From Petrocella atlantisensis (lineage in GTDB: Bacteria > Bacillota > Clostridia > Lachnospirales > Vallitaleaceae), in the NCBI RefSeq assembly GCF_900538275.1, contig NZ_LR130778.1, positions 2,042,001-2,106,000 on the forward strand: a stretch of 64,000 nucleotides of DNA, given 5' to 3'. The first letter of the stretch is position 1; the number at the start of each line of letters is the position of its first letter. The position numbers and the translations under genes were made by a program. The notes under the pieces are model-generated. The model saw nothing but the letters and a program-made list of their open reading frames with translations. It searched no databases and was not told where the DNA came from. This document shows, one piece after another, positions 44,410 through 53,273 of this stretch.

Positions 44410-45177
44410 ATGAAAGAATGGTTTCTTTTTGATCAGGAGAAACAAGAAGGTCCTTATGATTGGCAGGAGGTGCTTCAACACTATGAGCATCGTCCGCTTT
44501 CAAGTGGTGCCTTGATTTGGAAACAAGGGTTGGACAACTGGGTGCCGCTTACGGAGTTTATGATAAGTCAAGCTCAAAATAAGCAGCAGTCTAACAAACA
44601 AGCGTCTAATAAGCAAGTATCAGGACAGCTAATGGCGGCTGCAGCAAGTGGTTTATCCTTGCCATGGCAGACCATGATTGGTCATCAATTACCGGACATG
44701 AAACAAACGTTAACTTTTGTAGCACCAACAGCAAAAAAACTTGTAGGATCCTCCATCAAACGACCAGCACTATCTTTGGCAATTATCACGATTATGGACC
44801 TAGTACTGATGATGTTAACCGGTGGTATCAGCAGTATTCTTTTTGCCTTTCCTAGATTGGCTTCCGGCATAGCCGCGTCTATGTCCGGTCTATTTATGAA
44901 CTCAAACTCAAAATCTAAAGCCAAATCTAATAATAATCCGAATACTAATTCCAACTCCAATTCTAGCTCTAGTTCTATATCCAGCATTTTAAGAATTATT
45001 GCAATCATCATGAGCATCTTAACCCTATGGACCCAAGGCGCTTCTGTTTTTAATGCCATAAGTCTTTTGGTGGGTTATGGCTTTGTTGGTATACTGCCCA
45101 TGTTGATAACAAGTGCCTCCGCACTACCGGTTGCTTTCAAACTTTTGTGGCATACAGCAAAGGGGGTAAAAGCATGA
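44410..45177 (+). CDS. GYF_2-domain membrane protein
   Basis: This 255-aa protein has an N-terminal GYF_2 (DUF4339) domain ('GPYDWQEVLQHYEHRPLSSG', 'WKQGLDNWVPL', about residues 12-50), a Q/N/K-rich linker, a hydrophobic segment (about 118-145), an S/N-rich low-complexity stretch (about 165-195) and two C-terminal helices. The stop overlaps the next start (ATGA), so it is co-translated with the giant secreted protein. GYF_2 domains are protein-interaction modules; this protein may help assemble or localise its neighbour. Confidence 0.75.
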   Translation: MKEWFLFDQEKQEGPYDWQEVLQHYEHRPLSSGALIWKQGLDNWVPLTEFMISQAQNKQQSNKQASNKQVSGQLMAAAASGLSLPWQTMIGHQLPDMKQTLTFVAPTAKKLVGSSIKRPALSLAIITIMDLVLMMLTGGISSILFAFPRLASGIAASMSGLFMNSNSKSKAKSNNNPNTNSNSNSSSSSISSILRIIAIIMSILTLWTQGASVFNAISLLVGYGFVGILPMLITSASALPVAFKLLWHTAKGVKA

Positions 45178-45305
45178 TGAAGTCAGGATCTAAGCTAAGA
45201 CGTATTTTTGCAGGGATTTGTCTTATGATGCTGTTAACCGGTAATCTGGCATGGGCCAACATCTATGATGCTACTTATCGTCCGGATATGGAAGGCGATG
45301 ACTAG
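45174..45305 (+). CDS. Signal-peptide leader, 43 codons, ended by an in-frame TAG
   Basis: From ATG 45174 (frame 45177 if the second ATG is used) the sequence encodes a classical signal peptide: 'MKSGSKLRRIFAGICLMM', a hydrophobic core and a likely cleavage after 'LAWA'. In the 45177 frame a single TAG at 45303-45305 follows 'MEGDD', and beyond it the same frame stays open for the whole 1.27-kilo-residue protein. The ATG at 45174 is in another frame and overlaps the previous stop; the ATG at 45177 is the one in frame. A TGG to TAG change in a run of Trp codons is the simplest origin. Confidence 0.65.
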   Translation: MMKSGSKLRRIFAGICLMMLLTGNLAWANIYDATYRPDMEGDD

Positions 45306-45314
45306 TGGTGGCCG

Positions 45315-48300
45315 GTGTCCGAGTTTCAATTGCCATCTCATTGGTGGATTACCGATGAACTACAAGGCTTTAACAAATACAATGACAGTTGGATATCATT
45401 TGGTGGAGAATACGCCAACTCGATTATAGGACAGACGGAAGAGACTTTTGTTGATATGGGCTGGGGTGGTACCGGGAAATTACAGATACGGTTTGTAGAG
45501 GCTTCTGATCAAGACCATATCTTTGAATCTCCGGAAGATTTCTTGACAAGAGGATTTTTAGAAAATACAGATCTTTCATGGCTGATGGCGGCAGAAGCCG
45601 AAGACATAGATCAAGTATCTGAAACCACGCTCAACGGGTATCAAGCGTATCTTCTTGAATCTGAGTTTTTTACGAGCGATTTTTTCAAAGTACGGGTTAA
45701 GGAATGGGCTTATTTCTTGCCTACGGATGAGGGTGGCATCTTGGTTATTGCTCAAGCTGTCGTCGATTGGACAGATATGGGGGAATTTGACCCCGATTGG
45801 GATAGAGGTGAACCTTTCTCAATGGTCATTGGGGAAGTGGAAGGTGTTATAGGTTCCCTTCAGTTTAGAGGTTCTACTGCTCGTCCAACTACTGGTCAGG
45901 AGGAAGCGGCGCCGGCGGGTAATCAAACAGGCGAAGATGAAGAAGGCGGTTTGCCATGGGTAACTGTCGTTGGCGGCGCTGTTTCTGTAGCAGCAGTTGG
46001 TGTAGCCATTGCGGGAACAAAGACTTCAACAAAGACTTCAAAAGGCGATAATCCTACCAAGGAAGAAGACCCGAATAAAGTGGTTGGCTACGCTCTTAAT
46101 ATCAGTGACAATCAACTTAGTATACAAGAAGATGTAGGTACCGCCCTCACTGTCGGGGTCTATGAGATCTACGGGGATGGACACACAAAGCCGGTAGCAG
46201 CCTCGATTGACCTGTCAGTACCTTCCAGTGTCGGTGTTCAACCTGCTTCTGGCACATCACCACTTAACACGGTTCTGTGGCAAGTTTCTCAGATCAGCGA
46301 GAAGACAACCATGACGGTCAGTGCATCTTATGGTGGTGGCGGTATACAGTCAGTTGTAGAATTAATTCCGGTGGTAGCGCATAAGTTATCCGTCGCCTTT
46401 GAACCGGTTCATAAAAGACATCTTATGACAACCGGAAAAGATCATATCACTTTGGTAGCGAAGGTACTTTGGCCGGACCCGCAATCCGTCAGTCAAAACA
46501 GTCTGCTCAGTGCTAGAGAATCCATTAAATTCGCCGTAGCAGATAAGTGGCTGGCCCTATCTTCAGCAGTGGATTGGGAAGAAGGTAAGGCTGTCAACGT
46601 TATAGCCTCTAGTCCGGACCCGACAAGGAACTTAACCCCACCGGACAAAGGATATGTTAAAGTGACGGCCCAAGTTGACGGCAAGTTACTATCTCAGACT
46701 GTGGGTATTGAGATTGCCCCATTGCCTGTATTTGAGCTCTCACAAGATAAAGTATCTTTGGACGATAGCAGCGGACAAAGTGTTAGCCTTAGAGGTTGGA
46801 TCGAAAGAGGTCTAGACGTGAACTGGCAGTTTAGTCATTTTTGGCGTCAAGGCCATAAAGCCCTTGCAGAGGTGGTGATTGAACCGGACAGTGGTCATAG
46901 TTTCCGTGTTTGGTTAACCGGTCTGGCACTTGATGACTTAGACCCCTCAAGGCCGGTCGTAGCATCCACTATAAGACTGGTGGCATCTTCAGAAGCATAC
47001 GGAGAGATTGAAAGACACTTAGAAGTCATCGTTGCCAGGGAAGGACTATTTGTTGACACCATTGGTCAAGATCCTCTAGATCATACTTTCCACGTGGATG
47101 CCACGGGACAAGGTAAGCCCACCCGCATCGACGTTCGTGTCTATGTTAGAGACGAGACAGGAACCATACAACTATCCACAGCATTATCCGAAGCCGTTTT
47201 GTGGGAACCTTATGGTGATGACCCTTCTCCGGGACTTACGGCTTTGAGATTTCCGGAGTTTGAATGTCGTCCGCTAGGTCTAAGAAGACTGGAACAACCA
47301 TCGGCCACTTTTGAGATGAAGTTGAACCGGAAGCTACCCACATCCGGAGACCCGATTGGTGCATCTTTGCGGGCTTATGTTCCGAACCTAGATGAAGATT
47401 TGTACGCCAAGATTGTACCTCTTAGTTTGCTTGGGGTTAATATGGCGCCTTTTTCTGAAGCCTGGTTGGTAGAAAAAGAAGCCTGCTTAACCATGATTCA
47501 CGACTTTGCGCCGAAAGATATGAAAGAAAGACTCTTTAATTTGGTGGCCGAAAAAGGTGTCACCATGGGTGTAGATGGTCTATACGAACTTAGAACAAGA
47601 ATCTGGCGTCTCTCAGAGAACGCTTATAGAAAAGAAGCTGCAGACTGGATGGATTATGCTTGGACCTTGCAACAAATAGAAGATACCCTAGACTGGGTTT
47701 CTTGGTGTGGCGACATCGCTTTTTCTGTTGCCAGTGGTCGAATTACAGGGACAGCAGCCGGTATCGCTATTGGCATGTTGAAGCCGGTCTTAGTATCGGC
47801 CATCACCGCTTACGTAGAAGGCAAATCCATGGAAGACTGGGCATATGAACAGTTGGGTATGGTACTATCCATTGCGGAAGGTCAGTGGACAGACCCTGAT
47901 TTTATTCAGAAATTAAGCGGCGCCAGCAAAGCAAAAGTATGGGCAGCCTTCATCGCTTATACCTTTATTAAGAACTGGGCCATGGACCCTCAACATAGTA
48001 TTGTCAAAGCCATGGAAGATACAGCTCGGATGCTAAGAGACCAGGCGTTAGTCAGCTTTTTAAGACGGGTAGCAGGTACAACGCCCCAAGCTGCCGGACC
48101 TGGAGAGGATGCTTTAAATGCAAAGACAAAACCAAGTGGACCCAGTAAAATAAATAAAGTAAAACCGGCTAAGTTAGCACCGGAGTTTGAAGGGGTAGAC
48201 CCACAAACACGTGCAGAGAAGATGTCAGGTAAGATTAAAGAGAAGATAAGCCGGGACAGTACAGGTAAGCCTAAGATTGATGTGGACACCATGGAAAAAA

Positions 48301-49139
48301 TCATGCGAGATCCTGATGGTGCAAGAATTCTAAAGAAAACCAATCCGGAGGCTTGGGAAGCTTATCATAATACCCGAAAAGAAGTTTATAAGAAACATGA
48401 CGACGCCCTATCAGATTGGGTTAAGAAGAATGTACCCGATATGGAAAATGAGAACATAGAAGTCCGTAATGTTGGTACGGATGATGGTATTGACAGAGAT
48501 TACAGGGTGGGCGTGGTAGGGAAAGATCCGATTACCGGCCAGGATGTCTTTGTTGAGATACCCAAAGAGAAATGGCAGAAAAAATCCGGTCAACTCTTCT
48601 CAGAGCAAGTGGGAGGACCGACGGATCCGGTAGAGGCCCTTGAATATGCTCAGAGCCGACAGCAGCTGGGTACAGATGGTTACCACTCGGAAGCGGCAAT
48701 TGATATGGCAGATCAAACCACGGTAAAAGACCCTGAGACAGGAGAATGGGTTAAAACACAAAAAACCCCCAACGTGGAACTGGTTAAGGACGGCAAACGC
48801 ACACTGGCCGATCCGGATGGACTGGGCAAAACCTATGAGACGAAAGTGGCCAATGCCTACTATACCGATAACAAGCTGGATGCTTATACACAAGCGGCCA
48901 AAGCAAAACACACCCTTGAAGGTGTACAAGAAGGCTATACCAAGCAAGGTTATAAGTTAAAAGAAGCACCACCGGAGATCAAAAAAGGCTTAGATATTAT
49001 TGACCAAGTCGCACAGGGAAAAATGAAGCCCGATGCAGCCGATGCGGCTCTAAGGGATGCAGGTCTTGGCAGTGATCTACCGGGCTTTATGGAAAAAGTA
49101 TCCGGTCAGTTTGCCGGTCTGAAGCATGCAAAGAAATAG
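45315..49139 (+). CDS. Giant secreted multi-domain protein, unknown function (start interrupted by TAG)
   Basis: This body of 1274 codons begins at GTG 45315, which has no ribosome site, and is in frame with the upstream signal peptide through a TAG at 45303. Visible parts: an N-terminal globular domain (residues 1-190), an acidic linker, a membrane helix (about 213-236), several beta-rich, Ig-like segments (about 260-740), an alpha-helical part with a hydrophobic stretch (about 795-835), and a charged C-terminal 300 residues rich in K/E/D with 'PITGQDVFVEIP'. The layout (sorting head, repeats, hydrophobic pre-toxin-like region, variable tail) recalls polymorphic toxins, but I recognise no toxin motif and see no immunity gene next door. 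Confidence 0.6.
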   Translation: MSEFQLPSHWWITDELQGFNKYNDSWISFGGEYANSIIGQTEETFVDMGWGGTGKLQIRFVEASDQDHIFESPEDFLTRGFLENTDLSWLMAAEAEDIDQVSETTLNGYQAYLLESEFFTSDFFKVRVKEWAYFLPTDEGGILVIAQAVVDWTDMGEFDPDWDRGEPFSMVIGEVEGVIGSLQFRGSTARPTTGQEEAAPAGNQTGEDEEGGLPWVTVVGGAVSVAAVGVAIAGTKTSTKTSKGDNPTKEEDPNKVVGYALNISDNQLSIQEDVGTALTVGVYEIYGDGHTKPVAASIDLSVPSSVGVQPASGTSPLNTVLWQVSQISEKTTMTVSASYGGGGIQSVVELIPVVAHKLSVAFEPVHKRHLMTTGKDHITLVAKVLWPDPQSVSQNSLLSARESIKFAVADKWLALSSAVDWEEGKAVNVIASSPDPTRNLTPPDKGYVKVTAQVDGKLLSQTVGIEIAPLPVFELSQDKVSLDDSSGQSVSLRGWIERGLDVNWQFSHFWRQGHKALAEVVIEPDSGHSFRVWLTGLALDDLDPSRPVVASTIRLVASSEAYGEIERHLEVIVAREGLFVDTIGQDPLDHTFHVDATGQGKPTRIDVRVYVRDETGTIQLSTALSEAVLWEPYGDDPSPGLTALRFPEFECRPLGLRRLEQPSATFEMKLNRKLPTSGDPIGASLRAYVPNLDEDLYAKIVPLSLLGVNMAPFSEAWLVEKEACLTMIHDFAPKDMKERLFNLVAEKGVTMGVDGLYELRTRIWRLSENAYRKEAADWMDYAWTLQQIEDTLDWVSWCGDIAFSVASGRITGTAAGIAIGMLKPVLVSAITAYVEGKSMEDWAYEQLGMVLSIAEGQWTDPDFIQKLSGASKAKVWAAFIAYTFIKNWAMDPQHSIVKAMEDTARMLRDQALVSFLRRVAGTTPQAAGPGEDALNAKTKPSGPSKINKVKPAKLAPEFEGVDPQTRAEKMSGKIKEKISRDSTGKPKIDVDTMEKIMRDPDGARILKKTNPEAWEAYHNTRKEVYKKHDDALSDWVKKNVPDMENENIEVRNVGTDDGIDRDYRVGVVGKDPITGQDVFVEIPKEKWQKKSGQLFSEQVGGPTDPVEALEYAQSRQQLGTDGYHSEAAIDMADQTTVKDPETGEWVKTQKTPNVELVKDGKRTLADPDGLGKTYETKVANAYYTDNKLDAYTQAAKAKHTLEGVQEGYTKQGYKLKEAPPEIKKGLDIIDQVAQGKMKPDAADAALRDAGLGSDLPGFMEKVSGQFAGLKHAKK

Positions 49140-49185
49140 GTATGAATATTTAACACGATTGTAATGTAATTTTTTACCCAAAAGG

Positions 49186-49214
49186 TTGTGTGGTAACAAC
49201 GATAATGTTAAAAT
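49186..49214 (+). promoter_or_regulatory. Promoter of stalk-domain protein gene
   Basis: -35 TTGTGT (49186-49191), 17-bp spacer, -10 TAAAAT (49209-49214), about 92 bp before the start codon. Confidence 0.5.
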
Positions 49215-49305
49215 AAGCAGATAATGTCTAAGTTCTTCGTATACTGTTGTCATAGAGAAAAAGCAGGTTGAATTTGGATAAAAAAATGAAAAGAGGAATT
49301 AAAGG

Positions 49306-50208
49306 ATGAAAATGAAGAGAGTAGTATCATTAGTTCTAGCAATGACACTGATTGCTTCTACGTGGATTAGCGTAAATGCAGCAGAAACAACGATTCAAGT
49401 TACAATAGATGGTGAGCTTGTAGTCTTTACAGACGCACAACCATTTGTTGACAGCAACAACAGAACACTGGTTCCACTGCGCGCTATAGGAGAAGCTATG
49501 GGCCTTGAGGTTGAATGGGACGCTGAACTTAAAACAGCAGCTTTTGCAAGAGTGTATGATCCGTCATTAGAAGCAGCACCTTATGATGGTGATGAAGACG
49601 GCAACCCGGAAGCGTATTTATTAAGTGAAATCGTTGCCTTTGAGATTGATAATAGCCAAGCAGCTTTTGGAGCACATTGGATGGGCGTTGAAGAAGACGA
49701 TACAGATCCTTATGCAGTCGTAGAGTATGATATCGCTATGGATACGGAAGCGGTAATTCTGAATGCAAGAACCTATGCACCGGTCAGATATCTAGCTGAA
49801 GCCTTCAATTATGATGTAAGTTGGGATCAAGCGACACAGACAGTAGCATTAACAACAATGAAAAATCCTGCAGAGGAAAATATTTTTGTAGTAAGTATGT
49901 TTGAAGAAGCGATTCAATCATGGTTATTATTAGGGAATGAAGATACAAAAGCAACGTCTTTTGAGATTCTAAGTGGAAAAGTAAATGGTGTTGAACTTGA
50001 CAAAACCCTTATAAGCGAAGACGAATTTGTAAGTATTGAAGAAGAATTAGAAGCCAGCGAGATCTCAGGTGATGTATTAATGGGATTTGAAGCGGCAAAT
50101 AACATATCCGACCTTGCATCCTATAGACTATCTCTCAAAATCAAAGCAATGATTGATGATGAGTATGAGATATTCGAATGGGAACATTATGGTGTACAAC
50201 AAAAATAA
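49306..50208 (+). CDS. Secreted copper-amine-oxidase stalk-domain protein
   Basis: This 300-aa protein has a signal peptide (cleavage likely after 'SVNA', about residue 25) and a split copper-amine-oxidase N-terminal (stalk) domain: 'NNRTLVPLRAIGEAMGLEVEWD' near residues 52-73 and 'ARTYAPVRYLAEAFNYDVSWD' near 150-170. The C-terminal 110 residues are not recognised. Such proteins are common on clostridial cell surfaces; the domain is not enzymatic. Gene is monocistronic with a strong terminator. Confidence 0.8.
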   Translation: MKMKRVVSLVLAMTLIASTWISVNAAETTIQVTIDGELVVFTDAQPFVDSNNRTLVPLRAIGEAMGLEVEWDAELKTAAFARVYDPSLEAAPYDGDEDGNPEAYLLSEIVAFEIDNSQAAFGAHWMGVEEDDTDPYAVVEYDIAMDTEAVILNARTYAPVRYLAEAFNYDVSWDQATQTVALTTMKNPAEENIFVVSMFEEAIQSWLLLGNEDTKATSFEILSGKVNGVELDKTLISEDEFVSIEEELEASEISGDVLMGFEAANNISDLASYRLSLKIKAMIDDEYEIFEWEHYGVQQK

Positions 50209-50242
50209 AAACAAAAATTAAAAATAAAAATAAAAGCACAAT

Positions 50243-50284
50243 TAAAAGAGGTATAAGCCAACGATCGGCTTATACCTCTTTTAA
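50243..50284 (+). terminator. Strong terminator after stalk-domain gene
   Basis: Arms AAAAGAGGTATAAGCC and GGCTTATACCTCTTTT pair perfectly around an 8-nt loop; the A-rich and T-rich flanks let it work in both directions. Confidence 0.85.
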
Positions 50285-50290
50285 TATATA

Positions 50291-50319
50291 TTGACGTACG
50301 CAATGAAGTACGCTATACT
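50291..50319 (+). promoter_or_regulatory. Toxin-antitoxin promoter with GTACGC repeats
   Basis: -35 TTGACG (50291-50296), 17-bp spacer, -10 TATACT (50314-50319). Two direct copies of GTACGC (50296-50301 and 50308-50313), 12 bp apart, fill the spacer. They are likely binding sites for the autoregulatory antitoxin. Confidence 0.7.
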
Positions 50320-50340
50320 ATTTATAGGAGGTGAAGTTAC

Positions 50341-50589
50341 ATGCTAACATTAAGTGTCTCAAATCTTAGAAAAGATTTGTATAATATCATAAATCAAACA
50401 ATCAAATACGATGAACCGGTTCATGTAAATGCTAAAGAAGGGAATGCAGTTATAATTAGTGAAAATGATTATAATAGCCTTCTTGAAACGCTTTACATTT
50501 CATCAATCCCAGGTATGAAAGAAAGCTTGATTGAAATGAAAAATGCATCGGATGATGAATTTGTTAATGCGGATGAGGTTGAATGGTAA
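50341..50589 (+). CDS. yefM: YefM-type antitoxin
   Basis: This 82-aa protein has the Phd/YefM fold start 'LSVSNLRKDLYNIINQT', 'EPVHVNAKEGNAVIISENDY' (about 26-45), and an acidic, flexible C-terminus ('DDEFVNADEVEW') that wraps the toxin. AGGAGGTGAA lies before the ATG. It overlaps the toxin gene. It neutralises YoeB and should repress its own promoter. Confidence 0.9.
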   Translation: MLTLSVSNLRKDLYNIINQTIKYDEPVHVNAKEGNAVIISENDYNSLLETLYISSIPGMKESLIEMKNASDDEFVNADEVEW

Positions 50590-50849
50590 TGTATAAGGTT
50601 TTATTGTCTAAAAAAGCTTTGAAAGATATTAAAAATCTAAAGTCGGCAGGGCTATCGGATAAAGCACGCTTGCTGATTGATTTGCTCAAAATAAACCCAT
50701 ATACAACACCACCAAGTTATGAGAAATTAGTTGGTGATTTGGATGGTATGTATTCAAGAAGAATAAATATTCAACATAGGTTGGTTTATACAGTCAATGA
50801 ACAAGAACACATTGTTAAAGTATTAAGAATGTGGACACACTATGAGTGA
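50583..50849 (+). CDS. yoeB: YoeB-type mRNA interferase toxin
   Basis: This 88-aa protein (or 86 aa from the ATG at 50589, which overlaps the antitoxin stop as TAATG) has the YoeB/Txe signature: 'LLKINPYTTPPSYEKLVGDL', 'YSRRINIQHRLVYTV' (catalytic Arg) and the terminal 'MWTHYE' (catalytic His and Tyr). It cleaves mRNA at the ribosomal A site. Length and ends are intact, so it is probably functional. Confidence 0.92.
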   Translation: MVMYKVLLSKKALKDIKNLKSAGLSDKARLLIDLLKINPYTTPPSYEKLVGDLDGMYSRRINIQHRLVYTVNEQEHIVKVLRMWTHYE

Positions 50850-50868
50850 ACGACCCATTATGAGTCTG

Positions 50869-50889
50869 AGCGACCTAAAAGGTCGCTTT
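50869..50889 (+). terminator. Short terminator after toxin gene
   Basis: AGCGACC-TAAAA-GGTCGCT hairpin followed by TTCCTTAT; 19 bp after the toxin stop. Confidence 0.6.
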
Positions 50890-50965
50890 CCTTATCCCAA
50901 AAAAACAATTTATCCAACACACTTGTTGGATATTGGTGATGCATAAAATTAAGGGAGGCAGTACA

Positions 50966-52417
50966 ATGAAAAAAAGTGATATAGGCTTAATAGGCTTAGC
51001 GGTTATGGGTGAGAATCTCGTGATGAACATGGCCAGCAAAGGGTTTACTGTTTCAGTATTTAATAGAGATATCAAAAAAGTGAGTAACTTTGTAGAAAAT
51101 AGAGGTAAGCAAGAGAATATTATTGGTACGTATACGATAGAAGCATTTGTTAATTCTCTGGAAAAACCAAGAAAAATAATGTTGATGATTAAATCCGGAC
51201 AGCCGGTAGATGCAACCATTGAGATCTTAATACCCTATCTTGAAAAAGGAGATATCATCATTGATGGTGGGAACTCTTATTTTTCGGACTCAATTAGAAG
51301 AACCAAGTATCTTGAAGACAAAGGCTTTCTATTTATTGGCGCCGGGGTATCCGGTGGTGAAGAAGGTGCACTAAAGGGGCCAAGTATAATGCCGGGTGGT
51401 TCTCTAAAAGCGTGGCCCTATGTAGAAAATATTTTCAAAGCCATCTCAGCAAAAGTTGAAGACGGGACACCCTGTTGCGATTGGGTAGGTGAAGACGGAG
51501 CCGGTCACTATGTAAAGATGGTTCACAATGGCATCGAGTACGGGGATATGCAACTCATAAGTGAAGCCTATCAGTTAATGAAAGAGCACCTTGGCATGAC
51601 GGCTGATGAAATGCATACAGTATTTGAAGAATGGAACAAAGGAGAACTTAATAGTTATCTCATAGAAATTACCAGTGATATATTAGGGTATAAAGATGTT
51701 GATGGAAGTGCTTTACTTGAGAAGATTCTTGATGCTGCCGGACAAAAAGGCACAGGAAAATGGGCTTCGTGTTCTGCCCTAGATGAAGGCATCCCTTTAA
51801 CATTAATAGGTGAATCTGTTTTTGCCCGGTGTTTATCCGCACTTAAGGAGGAACGTGTTGTAGCTTCAAAAATTCTATCAGGTCCTAGGTCAAAATTTTC
51901 AGGCGATAAAAAAGCCTTCATAGAAGATATAAAAAATGCATTATACGCATCAAAAATCATTTCATATGCCCAAGGATACGCTTTAATGCGTGCAGCAGCA
52001 AAATCATTTGGATGGAATCTGAATTATGGTGGTATTGCTCTGATGTGGCGAGGTGGGTGTATCATCAGATCTGCTTTTTTAATTAAAATCAAAGAAGCGT
52101 ACGATCATAATCCGGAACTAAATAATCTCCTTCTAGACCCATTTTTCAGGAAAGTCATCGAACACACACAAGACAGTTGGAGAAGGGTTTGTGGTTCGGC
52201 CATCGCAAATGGCATACCGATTCCGGCCTTTACAGCAGCATTAACGTATTATGATGGCTATAGAAGTGAACACCTCCCTGCCAATCTATTGCAAGCACAA
52301 AGAGACTATTTCGGGGCACACACCTACGAAAGAACAGATAGGCCAAGAGGAGAATTCTTCCACACGAATTGGACCGGACGTGGTGGCAATACGACCTCGG
52401 ATACATACACAGTATAA
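50966..52417 (+). CDS. gnd: 6-phosphogluconate dehydrogenase, decarboxylating
   Basis: This 483-aa enzyme has the Rossmann start 'IGLIGLAVMGENLVMNMASKG', 'IIDGGNSYFSDSIRR' (about 98-112), 'GVSGGEEGALKGPSIMPGG' (about 126-144) and 'HYVKMVHNGIEYGDMQ' with the catalytic Lys and Asn (about 180-195). Length (about 470 in the family) fits. It oxidises 6-phosphogluconate to ribulose 5-phosphate. The ATG at 50966 follows GGGAGG; the ATG at 50933 was rejected. It is monocistronic. The nucleotide-loop residues beginning 'NRDIKK' resemble the NADP type. Confidence 0.96.
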   Translation: MKKSDIGLIGLAVMGENLVMNMASKGFTVSVFNRDIKKVSNFVENRGKQENIIGTYTIEAFVNSLEKPRKIMLMIKSGQPVDATIEILIPYLEKGDIIIDGGNSYFSDSIRRTKYLEDKGFLFIGAGVSGGEEGALKGPSIMPGGSLKAWPYVENIFKAISAKVEDGTPCCDWVGEDGAGHYVKMVHNGIEYGDMQLISEAYQLMKEHLGMTADEMHTVFEEWNKGELNSYLIEITSDILGYKDVDGSALLEKILDAAGQKGTGKWASCSALDEGIPLTLIGESVFARCLSALKEERVVASKILSGPRSKFSGDKKAFIEDIKNALYASKIISYAQGYALMRAAAKSFGWNLNYGGIALMWRGGCIIRSAFLIKIKEAYDHNPELNNLLLDPFFRKVIEHTQDSWRRVCGSAIANGIPIPAFTAALTYYDGYRSEHLPANLLQAQRDYFGAHTYERTDRPRGEFFHTNWTGRGGNTTSDTYTV

Positions 52418-52506
52418 TAATTAAAGAATGACTTAAAAAGAACACACAAAAGACACCATTTATACTTTATTATGACACATCCATATCATATAGTTATCTT
52501 ACAAGT

Positions 52507-52586
52507 TAATATATTATATCCCCTCTCATTATAGCCAAGAAAAAGGAGAAGCACTTTTGCCTCTCTTTTTTCTTGTCCTTTTTTGT
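52507..52586 (+). repeat. 80-bp repeat with terminator hairpin, copy 1
   Basis: It holds a stem of about 12 bp (AAGAAAAAGGAGA with TCTCTTTTTTCTT) and a T run, so it terminates gnd transcription. It is about 95% identical to 53274-53352, in the same orientation, 767 bp away; only a few substitutions and one one-base indel separate them. Confidence 0.85.
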
Positions 52587-52681
52587 TCTGGCAAGAAAGA
52601 CCATGGAATATCAAAAAAGCATATGCTATAATTAGGATAGATAAGCTAAATTTAAAAAGTAAATTTTGTTGGAGGTATACC

Positions 52682-52948
52682 ATGCCTGAGATTTGTAGAT
52701 TTCAAGGAATCATTATAAAACTGATATATATGGATGACGAGAAGCATCATAAACCTCATGTCCATGTATATTATGGTGAATATAGTGCTTCTGTGGGAAT
52801 AGATGGTGAGATACTGGCCGGAAGTTTACCTTTGAAACAGTTGAAATTAGTGAATGCTTGGATGATATTACGTGAAGAAGAGCTTTATCATGCTTGGAAT
52901 AACGCAGTAAGAGGCATGAGTTTTGAGAAGATTGAACCTTTACGATAG
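52682..52948 (+). CDS. DUF4160 domain protein
   Basis: This 88-aa protein begins 'MPEICRFQGIIIKLIYMDDE' and has 'HHKPHVHVYYGEYSASVGID' (about 22-41), the DUF4160 hallmark with clustered His. The ATG at 52682 follows GGAGG; an in-frame ATG at 52583 lies inside the repeated terminator and was rejected. It is followed 11 bp later by a DUF2442 gene, a pairing that recurs in many bacteria and is often suspected to be a toxin-antitoxin-like module; the function is unproven. Confidence 0.87.
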   Translation: MPEICRFQGIIIKLIYMDDEKHHKPHVHVYYGEYSASVGIDGEILAGSLPLKQLKLVNAWMILREEELYHAWNNAVRGMSFEKIEPLR

Positions 52949-52959
52949 GAGGTATAAAA

Positions 52960-53259
52960 ATGTATATTATTAATGATATAGTATATGCAGGTGAGCCGGT
53001 TGATGACTTAAGTGTCATACATGTAAAAATAGTAGAAAGATTGTGTTTATTGGTGACCTTTAACAATAATGAACAAAGGATATTCGATTGCACTGAACTG
53101 TTGAACTATCCTGTTTATCAAGCATTAATAGATCAATCCGTATTTGATACAGTAGCAATCCAACATGGCATAATTGTATGGGAAGATGGAGATATAGATA
53201 TATCTACAGAAAAAGTATATCGAATGAGTTACCCATATAATAATCAACAAATCATTTGA
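52960..53259 (+). CDS. DUF2442 domain protein
   Basis: This 99-aa protein fits DUF2442: 'VKIVERLCLLVTFNNNEQRI' (about 25-44), 'FDTVAIQHGIIVWEDGDIDI' (about 67-86). GATAGGAGG precedes its ATG. The gene follows the DUF4160 gene in one transcription unit that ends at the second copy of the 80-bp terminator repeat. Confidence 0.87.
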   Translation: MYIINDIVYAGEPVDDLSVIHVKIVERLCLLVTFNNNEQRIFDCTELLNYPVYQALIDQSVFDTVAIQHGIIVWEDGDIDISTEKVYRMSYPYNNQQII

Positions 53260-53273
53260 AAAAACAAACATTA

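Noticed and set aside
44685-45059. Minus-strand reading frame with Leu-Glu repeats opposite the GYF_2 gene
   Set aside because: It mirrors the Ser/Asn-rich low-complexity part of the + strand gene and has no ribosome site.
45303-45305. TAG as a pyrrolysine codon
   Set aside because: No methyltransferase context, no pyl genes in the window, and the neighbouring Trp run makes a TGG-to-TAG change simpler. Kept only as a possibility to test.
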